Assembly: GCF_000183545.2 (NCBI RefSeq)
Contig: NZ_JH976535.1
Location: forward strand, 921,890 to 985,889
DNA length: 64,000 bases
Source: Thermaerobacter subterraneus DSM 13965
GTDB lineage: Bacteria > Bacillota > Sulfobacillia > Thermaerobacterales > Thermaerobacteraceae
Reading direction: 5' to 3'
Below are positions 1 through 9,234 of the stretch, piece by piece; positions within the stretch are counted from its first letter, which is position 1, and each line of letters opens with the position of its first letter. The position numbers and the translations under genes are program-made. The notes under the pieces were generated by a model. That model ran no database searches, was not told the DNA's origin, and saw nothing but the letters and a program-made list of their open reading frames with translations.

Positions 1-268
1 CCAGCGTCCTATGGGGGCTTCCAGCGGGTGGGCTACCGTTCTGCCGACCCCGAAGACGGGCGGGGGAAGCGGGCCATTGCCTGGGAAATTGCGCAATGCA
101 CTGCCCCACAAGCAGGAAATAGCGGTTTCGGCTAAGAAATGCCCATGGCGTTGGATCCTGGGGGACCGGCAGGTATGGCGGTGCGGTGGCTGTCGCCGCC
201 AGAGGGCGGCCGCCACGTTGCGGACCCCGGGCCGAAAATCCCCGGACGGGGAGCGAAGGGGTGGTACG

Positions 269-1927
269 GTGAATCACGGTGCGTGGCACCGAACCGTTTT
301 GCGGAGGATTCGCCGTGCGGGCGGTGCGGTCCTGGCGGGCGTGGTGCTGGTCGCCCTGATCCTCGGTGGTTGCGGCTCGCCGGGTTCCGGCGGGAGCGGC
401 GGCGAGGAGCAGGTCCTCAACGACAACATCGGATCGGAGCCGCCGACGCTGGATCCGGCCCTGATGACCGACCTGACCAGCTTCCAGATCGTCAACTCGG
501 TGATGGAGGGCCTGACCCGCATCGGTCCCAACGGGGTCGAACCCGGCATGGCGGCCGAGTGGGGGGTTAGCGACGACCAGATGACCTACACCTTCCACCT
601 GCGGGATGCGGTGTGGCAGAACGGCGATCCCGTCACCGCCGAAGACTTCGTCTACGCCTGGCTGCGGGTGCTGAATCCGGAGACCGGGGCCCCGTATGCA
701 TACCAGCTTTACTACATCAAGAACGCCGAGGCCTATAACAGCGGTGAGATCACGGACCCGTCCCAGGTCGGCGTCAAGGCGCTGGACGAGAAGACCCTGC
801 AGGTGACCCTTGAGTCACCCACACCGTATTTCCTCAGCCTGACGGCCTTCCCCACCTTGATGCCGGTGCACAAGGCGACGGTGGAATCCAACCCGGACTG
901 GGCCGGGGAGGCGGCCACCTATGTGGGCAACGGTCCCTTCAAGATCGCCGAGTGGGTCCACGACAGCCACATCGACCTGGTGAAGAGCGACACCTACTGG
1001 GACAAGGACACCGTGCGCCTGGAGAAGATGCACATCGTGATGGTCAACGAGGGCGCCACGGCGGAGACCATGTTCGCCAACGGCGAGCTGGACTCCAACG
1101 GCAGCTTGAACCCGCAGGACATCCCCCAGCTGCTGGCCAGCGGCGAGGCGAAGACGTCGCCCATCATCAGCGTGACGTCGATCTACTTCAACACCCGCAA
1201 GGCGCCCTTCGACGACCCGCGGGTGCGCAAGGCCTTCACCCTGGCCCTGGACCGCAAGGCCATCGTCGAGCAGATCCTCAAGGGCGGGCAGAAGCCGGCC
1301 CTGGCCTTCGTGCCCTTCGGCATTCCCAACCCGGTGACGAACCAGGACTTCCGGGAGGAAGGCGGCGACTACTTCCAGGACGCCGACGTGGAGACGGCGC
1401 GGCGGCTCTTGGCCGAGGCGGGCTATCCCGACGGACAGGGCTTCCCCAAGGTGACCTACTTGTACAACGACAACGACACCAACCGGGCCCTGGCCGAGGC
1501 CTACCAGCAGATGTGGAAGCAGAACCTGGGCGTCCAGGTCGAGCTGCAGTCCATGGAGTGGAAGGTCTTCCTCGCCGCCCAGAAGCAAGGGGACTACGAC
1601 CTCAGCCGCGGCAACTGGGTGGGCGACTACCTGGATCCCATGACCTTCCTCGACCTGTGGGTCACCGGCGGCGGCAACAACCGCGTGGGCTGGTCCAACG
1701 CGCAATATGACCGGTTGATCGAGGAGGCCAAGGCCACCGGCGATCAGCAGGTGCGCTTCCAGAACATGCACGAGGCCGAGAAGATCCTGATGGACGAGAT
1801 GCCCATCGGCCCGATCTTCTTCGGGGTCAACGTCTACCAGGAAAAGCCCTACGTCAAGGGCGTCTTCCGCACCGCCCTGGGCACGACGGACTACAAGTGG
1901 GCCTACATCGAAGGCAAGGGCCAGTGA
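269..1927 (+). CDS. Peptide ABC transporter substrate-binding lipoprotein
   Basis: This is the extracellular solute-binding protein of an oligopeptide/dipeptide importer (SBP_bac_5, OppA/DppA type). With the GTG start at 269 the product has 552 residues. A basic N-terminus is followed by a hydrophobic stretch and a lipobox ending LGGC (Cys35), so the protein should be lipid-anchored outside the membrane. The body begins NIGSEPPTLDP, and the family landmarks YTFHLRDAVWQNGDPVTAEDF and GNGPFKIAEW follow. The frame is open upstream to 11, but only the GTG has a purine-rich ribosome site (GAGCGAAGGGG) and puts the signal peptide at the N-terminus. Permeases and ATPase follow on the same strand. 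The exact peptide ligand cannot be read. Confidence 0.93.
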   Translation: MNHGAWHRTVLRRIRRAGGAVLAGVVLVALILGGCGSPGSGGSGGEEQVLNDNIGSEPPTLDPALMTDLTSFQIVNSVMEGLTRIGPNGVEPGMAAEWGVSDDQMTYTFHLRDAVWQNGDPVTAEDFVYAWLRVLNPETGAPYAYQLYYIKNAEAYNSGEITDPSQVGVKALDEKTLQVTLESPTPYFLSLTAFPTLMPVHKATVESNPDWAGEAATYVGNGPFKIAEWVHDSHIDLVKSDTYWDKDTVRLEKMHIVMVNEGATAETMFANGELDSNGSLNPQDIPQLLASGEAKTSPIISVTSIYFNTRKAPFDDPRVRKAFTLALDRKAIVEQILKGGQKPALAFVPFGIPNPVTNQDFREEGGDYFQDADVETARRLLAEAGYPDGQGFPKVTYLYNDNDTNRALAEAYQQMWKQNLGVQVELQSMEWKVFLAAQKQGDYDLSRGNWVGDYLDPMTFLDLWVTGGGNNRVGWSNAQYDRLIEEAKATGDQQVRFQNMHEAEKILMDEMPIGPIFFGVNVYQEKPYVKGVFRTALGTTDYKWAYIEGKGQ

Positions 1928-1974
1928 GCCCCGGGCCGGGGGCGCCCGGCTCGCCATAAGCGCCGCTTCCGCCG

Positions 1975-2008
1975 CCGGGGGAGCCGCCGTCGCGGGCGGC
2001 TCCCCCGG
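1975..2008 (+). terminator. Strong stem-loop after the binding-protein gene
   Basis: Perfect 14-bp arms (CCGGGGGAGCCGCC and its complement) enclose a 6-nt loop, 47 nt after the stop codon. There is no T-run, so full termination is doubtful. A partial terminator or 3' stabilising hairpin, giving more binding protein than permease, is the usual role at this place in ABC importer operons; that is inference. Confidence 0.45.
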
Positions 2009-2195
2009 CCGGCGGCGGGGCGCGTTACCGCGGGTCCCGGGAGCCCTCCCGCCACCCTGGCCGCAGCGGGACGGCAGCCCGCCCCCTGCCCGCCCGGCAC
2101 GCCCGCGGTGCGACCGGCCCCTCGCCGGACGTTGGCGCGTATCGCCCTGGGTGACCCAGGCGACCGGGCCCGTGGCGCTGGGGGGCTGCGGGCCC

Positions 2196-2245
2196 GGTTG
2201 TGATGCCTTGGGGGCGGTCGGGTTGTGATGCCTTGGGGCCGGTCG
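2196..2245 (+). repeat. 25-bp tandem duplication upstream of the permease gene
   Basis: Two adjacent 25-nt copies (2196-2220 and 2221-2245) begin GGTTGTGATGCCTTGGGG and differ at one base. They lie 31 nt before the permease start. Apart from this repeat and the hairpin at 1975-2008, nothing else was recognised in the 349-nt gap. Confidence 0.85.
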
Positions 2246-2276
2246 AGGCGGCGTTCATCCCGAAGGAGGCAGCACG

Positions 2277-3188
2277 GTGAAGTACGCGGGCCAGCGCCTT
2301 GTGGTGACCCTGATCACCCTTTGGGCCATCGCCAGCCTGACCTTCTTCATGATGCGGGCGGTGCCCGGCGGTCCCTTCGCCGCCGAGAAGGAACTGCCGC
2401 CGGCGGTCCTGGCCAACCTGGAGGCCCGCTACCACCTGGACTGGCCTCTCTGGCGCCAGTATCTGGACTACCTCTACCGCACCGCCGTGTGGGACCTGGG
2501 GCCGTCCTTCACCTACCCCAACCGGACGGTGAACGACATCGTGGCCGACGGGTTCCGGGTCTCGGCCGCCCTGGGCGCCCTGGCCATCGGCGTCGCCCTG
2601 GTGGCCGGCATCGGGGTCGGCGTGGCGGCCGCGGTCTATCACACCCGCTGGCCCGACCGGGTGGCCATGTTTGCCGCCACCCTGGGCATCTCCATCCCCA
2701 ACTTCATCCTGAGCGGTCTGTTGATCTACGTCTTTGCCTACCATCTGCGGTGGCTGCCGGCCGGCCTGTGGGGCAAGCCCGCCCAGGCGGTGATGCCCAC
2801 CCTGGCCCTGGCGGCCCTGCCCACGGCGGTCATCGCCCGGCTGGTGCGGTCCAACATGCTGGAGGTCCTGCGCCAGGATTTCATCACCGTCTGCCATGCC
2901 AAGGGGCTGAGCCCGCGGCGGGTGATCTTCGTCCACGCCCTGCGCAGCGCCGTGCTGCCCGTCATCACCTACCTGGGCCCGCTGGCCGCCGGCGTCCTGA
3001 CGGGAAGCTTCGTGGTCGAGAACATCTTCGCCATCCCCGGGCTTGGCAAGTACTTCGTGCAGAGTGTCACGAACCGCGACTACTCCGTCATCATGGGCGT
3101 GACCATGTTCTACAGCGCGCTGCTGGTGGTGGCCAATGTGCTGGTCGACGTGGCGTACCGGCTGGTCGACCCGCGCATCCGGCTGTAG
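2277..3188 (+). CDS. Peptide ABC transporter permease, OppB/DppB type
   Basis: This is an inner-membrane permease of the peptide importer, 303 residues, typical for the family. It starts at GTG 2277, 8 nt after AAGGAGG. The N-terminal membrane helix (VVTLITLWAIASLTFFMMRAVPGGPF) is the OppB/DppB signature. Five further hydrophobic segments follow. The cytoplasmic EAA loop that docks to the ATPase is visible as GLSPRRVIFVHALRSAVLP. It pairs with the OppC-type permease that starts 28 nt downstream. Confidence 0.95.
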   Translation: MKYAGQRLVVTLITLWAIASLTFFMMRAVPGGPFAAEKELPPAVLANLEARYHLDWPLWRQYLDYLYRTAVWDLGPSFTYPNRTVNDIVADGFRVSAALGALAIGVALVAGIGVGVAAAVYHTRWPDRVAMFAATLGISIPNFILSGLLIYVFAYHLRWLPAGLWGKPAQAVMPTLALAALPTAVIARLVRSNMLEVLRQDFITVCHAKGLSPRRVIFVHALRSAVLPVITYLGPLAAGVLTGSFVVENIFAIPGLGKYFVQSVTNRDYSVIMGVTMFYSALLVVANVLVDVAYRLVDPRIRL

Positions 3189-3215
3189 GTGGCGCCGTTA
3201 CGGGAGGATGACGCC

Positions 3216-4169
3216 ATGGCGACCCCCTCGACCCATCCCCTGCCCGGCGGAGGTGCCGGTTCCCTGGCCCCCCCTTTTCCGGGAGGAAGCGGTGGGGACG
3301 GACTGCTCGCCGAGACGCTGGCAGCTCCGGCGCCCGGATACTGGCAAGAGGCCTGGCGGCGGTTGCGGAAGAACCCGCTGGCCATGGCGGGCCTGGTGGT
3401 GGTGGTCCTCATGGTGGTGGCGGCCGTCGTGGGGCCCATGCTGTCCCCCTACGGCTACGAGGAGCAGGTGCTGGCCGAGGCCAACCAGCCGCCCAGCGCC
3501 GCCCACTGGTTCGGCACCGACCATCTCGGGCGCGACATCCTGACCCGGGTGCTCTGGGGGGCGCGGGTGTCCCTGGCGGTCGGCATCATGGCAAGTCTGA
3601 TCGGCCTGACCATCGGCGTCACCTACGGCGCCATCGCCGGGTTCTACGGCGGCCTGGTCGACAACGTGATGATGCGGATCATCGACGTGATCTACGGCCT
3701 GCCCTTCATCCTGTACGTGGTCCTGCTGGTGGTGGTCATGGGCCCGGGGCTGGACAACGTGTTCATCGCCCTGGGCGCGGTGTACTGGACGGGCATGGCC
3801 CGCATCGTGCGCGGGGAGGTCCTGAGTCTCAAGCAGCGGGAGTTCGTCCTGGCCGCCCGCGTGATGGGCGTGCCGCCGTGGCGGGTGGTGTGGCGCCATC
3901 TGGTGCCCAACGCCATCGGACCGATCCTGGTCACCATGACGCTGCTGGTGCCCGAGGCCATTTTCAGCGAGGCCTTTCTGAGCTACCTGGGGCTGGGGGT
4001 GCAGGCCCCCTTCGCCTCGTGGGGCGTGCTGGCGGCCGAGGGCAACCGCGCCCTGCGGGCGGCACCCTGGGCCCTGTTCTTCCCTGCTACTTTCATCTGC
4101 GTCACCATGCTGGCCTTCAACTTTCTGGGCGACGGGTTGCGGGATGCCCTGGACCCGCGGCTGCGCTAG
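3216..4169 (+). CDS. Peptide ABC transporter permease, OppC/DppC type
   Basis: This is the second permease of the importer, 317 residues. The ATG at 3216 is chosen because GGGAGGA lies 7 nt upstream; a GTG at 3189 is also in frame. A roughly 40-residue Gly/Pro-rich cytoplasmic head precedes an OppC_N-like segment (WRRLRKNPLAMAGLVVVVL). The sequence FGTDHLGRDILTRVLWGARVSL is diagnostic for OppC/DppC. The EAA loop reads VMGVPPWRVVWRHLVPNAIG. It lies between the OppB partner and the fused ATPase gene and is almost certainly in the same operon. Confidence 0.95.
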   Translation: MATPSTHPLPGGGAGSLAPPFPGGSGGDGLLAETLAAPAPGYWQEAWRRLRKNPLAMAGLVVVVLMVVAAVVGPMLSPYGYEEQVLAEANQPPSAAHWFGTDHLGRDILTRVLWGARVSLAVGIMASLIGLTIGVTYGAIAGFYGGLVDNVMMRIIDVIYGLPFILYVVLLVVVMGPGLDNVFIALGAVYWTGMARIVRGEVLSLKQREFVLAARVMGVPPWRVVWRHLVPNAIGPILVTMTLLVPEAIFSEAFLSYLGLGVQAPFASWGVLAAEGNRALRAAPWALFFPATFICVTMLAFNFLGDGLRDALDPRLR

Positions 4170-4211
4170 ACCAGGACGACATGGCGATCTTGCAATCAAG
4201 GAGGCAGCGAT

Positions 4212-6677
4212 GTGGGCAGGACGGGTGAGGTAAGGGCCGGCGCCGGACCGGGCCCGGGGACGGAGCCGGCGGGCAGCGGCCGGGTTGTGGCGGGAGTGAA
4301 GCCGCTGGGCCCGGAAGATCCGGCCGGCAGCACCGCGCCGGGCGCTGAGCCCCTGCTGGCCGTGGAGAACCTGGAAGTGACCTTCTTCACCGACGGGGGG
4401 CCGGTGCCCGCGGTGCGGGGGGTGAGCCTCACCGTGGGCCAGGGCGAGGTGGTGGCCCTGGTGGGCGAGTCCGGGTCGGGCAAGTCGGTGACCGCCCGGG
4501 CCATCACGGGGCTGGTGCCGCCACCGGGCCGGGTGGTGGGCGGCCGGATCCGGCTGGGAAGCCGCGACCTCCTCGACCTGAGCCCAGCCGCCTGGCGCGC
4601 CATCCGGGGCCGGGAGGTGGGGCTGGTCTTTCAGGATCCGATGACCTCCCTCGACCCCCTGTTCACCGTGGGCGACCAGCTGGTGGAGGCCATCACTGCC
4701 CACCGCCGGATGCCCCGGGCCAGGGCGCTGGCGCGGGCGGAGGAGCTGCTGGCGCTGGCCGGCCTGCCGCGGCCGGCCGACCGGCTGCGCCAGTATCCCC
4801 ACGAGCTGTCGGGCGGCATGCGCCAGCGGGTGCTGATCGCCATGGCCCTGGCCACCCCGCCGCGGCTGGTCATCGCCGACGAGCCCACCACCGCCCTGGA
4901 CGTGACCATCCAGGCCCAGATCCTGGCGCTCCTCGACGACCTGCGCCGCCAGACGGGCGCCTCCCTGCTGCTGATCACCCACAACCTGGGGGTGGTGGCG
5001 GAGCTGGCCGACCGGGTGTACGTGATGTACGGGGGCCGCATCGCCGAGGCCGCGCCCGTCGACCGGCTCTTCGCCCGGCCGGCCCACCCCTACACGCGGG
5101 CGCTGCTGGCCGCGGTGCCCGATCCCTTCGCAGCGGAGGCGCGACCTCCCGACCCCATCCCCGGCGATCCCCCCGATCCGCGGCGGCTTCCCGCCGGCTG
5201 CCCCTTCGCCAGCCGGTGCCCGCTGGCGGAAGAACGCTGTTTCCACCAGGTGCCGCCGCTGCGGGAGCTGGCCCCCGGCCACGTGGCCGCTTGCTGGCTG
5301 CTGGAAGAGGCGGGCGAAGGGGAAGGGCCCGCCGGCCGGGAAGCGCTGGCCGGAGGCGGCGGCCAAGGCGCCCCGCTGGCGACCTCCGGCCGGGCCGCTG
5401 GCGGACCGGGCAGTGCCGGGGCCGGCGCGGAACGCGCCTCGGGCCAGGGTGCGGCGGGACCGCGGGTGCGGGTGACCTTCGGCAGCGGCCCTGGGGAGCC
5501 GGTTCGTCCCTACGATGGACGGGGGTTGGGGCCGGACCCGGGGCAAGCGACTTGGCAGGATCCCTGGCAGCCCCCGCGGGAGGCCCCGGGGCAGGCGACC
5601 CGGACCGTGGGGCAGGATGGGCAGCGGGACCTGGGGCAGGCGGGCCGGCAGGATCGGCGGCAGGCTCCCCAGGCCGCCCGCGGCGGGGCGGCGGGCGGTG
5701 ATCCCAGGCAGCCGGAAGTCCTGCTCCGTCTCGAGGATGTGGCCACCGTCTTTCCCATCCAGCGCGGGTGGCGGCAAACCCGCTTCCTGCGCGCGGTCGA
5801 CGGCGTGTCCCTGGAAGTGCGGCGGGGCGAGACCCTGGGGCTGGTGGGGGAGAGCGGCTGCGGCAAGACCACCCTGGGCCGCACCATCGTGCGCCTGTAC
5901 CGGCCGGCCCGGGGACGGATCCTCTTCCGCGACCGGGACCTGGCCCCGCTGGACGAACCGGCCCTGCGCCCCGTGCGGCGCCACCTGCAGATGGTCTTCC
6001 AGGACCCGTACGCCTCGCTGGATCCCCGCATGCGGGTGGAAGATCTGATCGCCGAGCCTCTCCACCTCGTCCCCGGCCTGAGCCGTCGGGAGCAGCGGGA
6101 ACGGGTGCGGGCCATGCTGGCGCGGGTGGGGTTGCGCCCCGACCACGCCTTGCGCTATCCCCACGAGTTCTCCGGCGGCCAGCGCCAGCGCATCGGCATC
6201 GCCCGGGCGCTGGTGGTGGAACCCGAGCTGGTGGTCGCCGACGAACCCCTCTCGGCCCTGGACGTGTCGGTCCAGGCCCAGATCCTCCACCTGCTCGGAT
6301 CCTTGCAGGAGGAACTGGGCCTCTCCTACCTGCTGATCACCCACGACCTGGCCGTGGTGCGGCACGTCTGCCAGCGGGTGGCGGTGATGTATCTAGGGCG
6401 GGTGGTGGAGGAGGCGCCGGTCGAGGAACTCTTTGCGCGGCCCCTGCATCCCTATACCCAGGCGCTGATGGCAGCCATCCCCGTCCCCGACCCGGTGCGG
6501 GCGCGGCGCCGGGAGAGGCAGCTGGTCCAGGGCGAGCCGCCCGATCCGGTGAACCCGCCTTCGGGCTGCCCCTTCCGGACCCGCTGTCCCCTGGCCCAGG
6601 CCCGCTGCGCGGAGGAGGTGCCCGAACTCCGGGAGCTGGCGCCGGGGCACCGGGTGGCCTGCCATCTGGCCGGCTGA
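4212..6677 (+). CDS. Fused double ATPase of the peptide ABC importer (OppD-OppF fusion)
   Basis: One 821-residue polypeptide carries two complete ABC ATPase domains that usually come as separate OppD and OppF proteins. Domain 1 has Walker A GESGSGKS near residues 85-92 and Walker B LVIADEPTTALD near 219. Domain 2 has GESGCGKT near 547 and LVVADEPLSALD near 673. Each ends with the oligopeptide-transporter C-terminal motif with three cysteines (CPFASRCPLAEERC and CPFRTRCPLAQARC). A linker of about 110 residues, rich in Gly/Ala/Arg/Gln and probably disordered, joins them at roughly 5340-5715. The GTG at 4212 lies 7 nt after AAGGAGG. A single-chain double ATPase fixes the 1:1 stoichiometry of the pump. 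Confidence 0.93.
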   Translation: MGRTGEVRAGAGPGPGTEPAGSGRVVAGVKPLGPEDPAGSTAPGAEPLLAVENLEVTFFTDGGPVPAVRGVSLTVGQGEVVALVGESGSGKSVTARAITGLVPPPGRVVGGRIRLGSRDLLDLSPAAWRAIRGREVGLVFQDPMTSLDPLFTVGDQLVEAITAHRRMPRARALARAEELLALAGLPRPADRLRQYPHELSGGMRQRVLIAMALATPPRLVIADEPTTALDVTIQAQILALLDDLRRQTGASLLLITHNLGVVAELADRVYVMYGGRIAEAAPVDRLFARPAHPYTRALLAAVPDPFAAEARPPDPIPGDPPDPRRLPAGCPFASRCPLAEERCFHQVPPLRELAPGHVAACWLLEEAGEGEGPAGREALAGGGGQGAPLATSGRAAGGPGSAGAGAERASGQGAAGPRVRVTFGSGPGEPVRPYDGRGLGPDPGQATWQDPWQPPREAPGQATRTVGQDGQRDLGQAGRQDRRQAPQAARGGAAGGDPRQPEVLLRLEDVATVFPIQRGWRQTRFLRAVDGVSLEVRRGETLGLVGESGCGKTTLGRTIVRLYRPARGRILFRDRDLAPLDEPALRPVRRHLQMVFQDPYASLDPRMRVEDLIAEPLHLVPGLSRREQRERVRAMLARVGLRPDHALRYPHEFSGGQRQRIGIARALVVEPELVVADEPLSALDVSVQAQILHLLGSLQEELGLSYLLITHDLAVVRHVCQRVAVMYLGRVVEEAPVEELFARPLHPYTQALMAAIPVPDPVRARRRERQLVQGEPPDPVNPPSGCPFRTRCPLAQARCAEEVPELRELAPGHRVACHLAG

Positions 6678-6944
6678 GACTGGAAAGCCGGTTGAGGCCG
6701 GAAGGGAAAGGGCGTGCCGGCCTCCCAGGCCGCTGAAGAGGCCGGTCCGCTCCCGTGGGAAGGCCGGCTCGCTGCGGTGCGCCGCCGTTCCCTCGTCGTG
6801 CCGGCCTGTTGCGGGCGGTGCGCCGGTCCCCTACAGGTGCCGGGCTGCTGGGTGCGGTGGGGGCCAGGCAGGGGGCGGGCGGCACGGGCGCCGGTTTCAA
6901 CTCCGGAGGCGGTGCAAGGTCAAGTCCGAGGGAGGCGGCAAGGC

Positions 6945-8246
6945 ATGGCAACCCCTTCGCCTGCGAGCGCCGGTTCAGGCCAGGACAGCCCCGTGGGCCC
7001 CGCGGTCACCCGCTGGGTGGCCGTAGCGGTAGCCACCGTCTGGCGGGATCCCGGCCGGCCCCGGCCCGTCGACCTGCCGGCGCTGGCGGCCCCCGCAGGC
7101 TTGCGGGAGTGGCTGTCCGCCCTGGACGTGGAGGCCCGGAAGGACCTGGTGGGCCGCATCGAGACCCAGGTGTTGCTGGGCCAGCCGGTCACGGTGCTGG
7201 AAGAACGGGACGGGTGGGCCCGGGTGGCCGTTCCCGAACAGGCGGAACCCGGCGCTCCCGGTGGGTATCCGGGCTGGATCCCGGGCTGGCAGTTGACGGC
7301 CGATCCCGCCTGGGCGGCGGTGGCGCGCCGGGCGGGTCTTGCCGGGGCACCGGCGCCGGAGGAAGCCGGGGAGGGCCTGACCACCGCGACCGTCACGGCC
7401 CTGACCACGTGGCTTTACCACCGGCCCCACCCGCAGGCTCGCTGGCTGGAGGTGAGCTTCGGCACCTGCCTCCCCGTCCTGTCCTACGGAGACGGCGGCA
7501 GCGGGAGCCTGGCTGCGGTCTTGGACGGCAGCCCGGCGGCGGGAGGTGGCGAGGCCGCCGGTGGAGCGGAGGGCGAGTGGCTCCCCGTGGCGGTGCCCAC
7601 CCCCAACCCGGCGCCCGGGCACAGGGCAGCCTTGACCCCGGACGCGGGCGGCGGCGGTCCGGCCCGGGCCGCCACGGCGGGCCCGGCGCCCGGCGATCCG
7701 GCCCGGCACCGGCACGCCAGTGGCCCGATCGAACTCCCGGCGGCCGAGGATGGCCCGCTGGCCGCAGGACCTCCCACCGTGGCGTGGGTGCGGCGGGCGG
7801 CCGTGCGCCTGGACCCTCCCCGCCGGGTTCCACCCGCTGGCCAGGCTTCACCCGCCAAGGTGCCGGGGACGGCCCTCCTGGAAACGGCGCGCCGGTTCCT
7901 GGGGCTCCCCTACCTGTGGGGCGGCACCTCGGGCTTCGGCGTGGACTGCTCGGGTTTTGTGTACCTGGTCCACCGCTTCCACGGCCTGCTGATCCCCCGC
8001 GACGCGGCCCCGCAGCGGGACCACGGCGACGGGCGGCCGGTGGCGCGGGACCGGCTGCAGCCTGGCGATCTGGTCTTCTTCGCCCACGACGGCGGCAAGG
8101 GCAGCGTGCATCACGTGGGGATGTACGCCGGCGACGGCCGCATGATCCACGCCCCCAGCTCCGGGCGGGTGGTAGAGGAGATCCCCCTGGACACGCCGCC
8201 CTACGGGGAGAAGTACGCCGGCGCCCGCCGCTACCACGCGGGCTAG
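6945..8246 (+). CDS. NlpC/P60 cysteine peptidase, YkfC-like (murein peptide endopeptidase)
   Basis: This protein probably cleaves the gamma-D-glutamyl bond of cell-wall peptides. It has 433 residues from ATG 6945 (GGGAGG site upstream), with SH3-like N-terminal regions (for example VTVLEERDGWARV) and a C-terminal NlpC/P60 domain. The catalytic cysteine is in GVDCSGFVYLVHRFHG (Cys335), the histidine in VHHVGMYAG (His390), and the third residue is in MIHAPSSG. The stretch IPRDAAPQ...PGDLVFFA is typical of Bacillus YkfC. No signal peptide is seen, which fits a cytoplasmic recycling enzyme. A roughly 110-residue Gly/Ala/Pro-rich insertion (about 7520-7790) separates the SH3 parts. Its place directly after a peptide importer mirrors ykf/dpp operons that salvage murein peptides. 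Confidence 0.85.
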   Translation: MATPSPASAGSGQDSPVGPAVTRWVAVAVATVWRDPGRPRPVDLPALAAPAGLREWLSALDVEARKDLVGRIETQVLLGQPVTVLEERDGWARVAVPEQAEPGAPGGYPGWIPGWQLTADPAWAAVARRAGLAGAPAPEEAGEGLTTATVTALTTWLYHRPHPQARWLEVSFGTCLPVLSYGDGGSGSLAAVLDGSPAAGGGEAAGGAEGEWLPVAVPTPNPAPGHRAALTPDAGGGGPARAATAGPAPGDPARHRHASGPIELPAAEDGPLAAGPPTVAWVRRAAVRLDPPRRVPPAGQASPAKVPGTALLETARRFLGLPYLWGGTSGFGVDCSGFVYLVHRFHGLLIPRDAAPQRDHGDGRPVARDRLQPGDLVFFAHDGGKGSVHHVGMYAGDGRMIHAPSSGRVVEEIPLDTPPYGEKYAGARRYHAG

Positions 8247-8476
8247 CCGGCCGGATCCCGGGAGGCCACCGGCGCGGGCGGGCTTATGCCACGCGGCCGG
8301 CTTGCGGCGGCGGGCGCGGTTCTTCCGGTGTCCTGTTGCACAAGGATTCGGGCCCAAAGAAGCCCGCGGAGGCGCGGTCCGGTCCGGGCCCGGTTACCGA
8401 TCCGGTGGCGGGGCTCGCGCGCGAGGCGGGGCGGCGCTCCGCCTCCTAGTGCCCGGTCAGGCCCGAAGTGGGGACC

Positions 8477-9019
8477 TCAGCGGCCCACGGCCTCCAGCCG
8501 GATGCCCGCCCGCTGCAGCAGGCGCAGCACCGCCAGGGTCAGGGCGCCGTCGATCAGGTGGTGCACCGCGGTGCCACCGCTGGTGAGCCACGCCTGGAGC
8601 GCCGTGCCGGAGGCCAGCCAGACCACCAGGCCTTCACCGGCGGCGTGCACCGGCAGGGTCAAGAGCAGCGCGGCCCAGAGGGGCCATCCCCGGCGCTGGG
8701 CCCAGGCACCCAGGACCGCGAAGGGCACGTGTACGAAAGCCCGCGCGGCCACCACCGGGCCCAGGGTGAGGAAGAACCCGGCCGTGGCACCCAGGCCCAC
8801 CATCACGGCCACCCCCGGGCCGAGGGTCATCGCCAGCATGGGCGGGACGTGGGAGGCCAGGGTGGCGGTGTAGTAGGGGCCGAGGGTGAGCTGCAGCGTT
8901 CCCCGGAAGAAGATGGGGATCATCAGGGCAAGGGCGGTCAGCAGGCCGCCCAGCACCACCTGGCGGGCCACGGGCGCGGTGGCGGCAGGCGAAGCCTGCG
9001 GGGACGTCCTGGCGGGCAT
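8477..9019 (-). CDS. niaX: ECF-type niacin transporter substrate-binding component
   Basis: This is a 180-residue membrane protein with five or six hydrophobic segments, the size and pattern of an ECF transporter S component. FFRGTLQLTLGPYYTATLASHVPPMLAM resembles NiaX/YceI-type niacin transporters, and the divergent neighbour is the niacin regulator NiaR, which supports the substrate. The ATG at 9019 has GGAGGAAGG upstream. The shared energising ECF module (A, A', T) is not in this window. Specificity is inferred mainly from the niaR neighbour and the shared operator region. The 230-nt gap to the convergent peptidase gene holds only a weak GAGGCGG/CCGCCTC hairpin (8423-8445). Confidence 0.75.
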   Translation of the reverse strand: MPARTSPQASPAATAPVARQVVLGGLLTALALMIPIFFRGTLQLTLGPYYTATLASHVPPMLAMTLGPGVAVMVGLGATAGFFLTLGPVVAARAFVHVPFAVLGAWAQRRGWPLWAALLLTLPVHAAGEGLVVWLASGTALQAWLTSGGTAVHHLIDGALTLAVLRLLQRAGIRLEAVGR

Positions 9020-9204
9020 GCGATCCTTCCTCCCCGGGCGGGTACCCCCGGTCCTGCGGGGTACCGCACCGTTCGTGTTGGGTGCCGCACGGCCTGGGAC
9101 GGGCTGCGCCCCGCGGCGGCCACTCCCTGCGATGCGGGCGCGTGGCTCAACGCGCCGGCGGGCGTGGTTGCCGAGACTCCGGCTCTGAAGCCGAGATCCG
9201 GAAA

Positions 9205-9220
9205 CGGTGTATCGACACCG
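9205..9220. promoter_or_regulatory. Inverted repeat, candidate NiaR operator 1
   Basis: CGGTGT and ACACCG arms flank ATCG in the region between divergent niaX and niaR. The arm resembles the GTGT/ACAC arms of the second palindrome cluster 15 nt further on. Confidence 0.5.
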
Positions 9221-9234
9221 GAGCGATTGTATCT

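Noticed and set aside
1-268. N-terminal extension of the binding protein or an upstream gene end
   Set aside because: The open frame from 11 has no recognisable sequence and would bury the lipoprotein signal. No other gene end, RNA or promoter could be supported.
3198-6365. Minus-strand open frame of 1,055 codons across the importer genes
   Set aside because: It mirrors two strongly supported plus-strand genes, has His/Gln/Pro-rich shadow composition and no family motif. The same applies to the long reverse frames over the peptidase, helicase and pdh genes.
8423-8445. Hairpin GAGGCGG/CCGCCTC as a bidirectional terminator
   Set aside because: Only 7-bp arms and no T-run on either side; in DNA this GC-rich such hairpins arise by chance.
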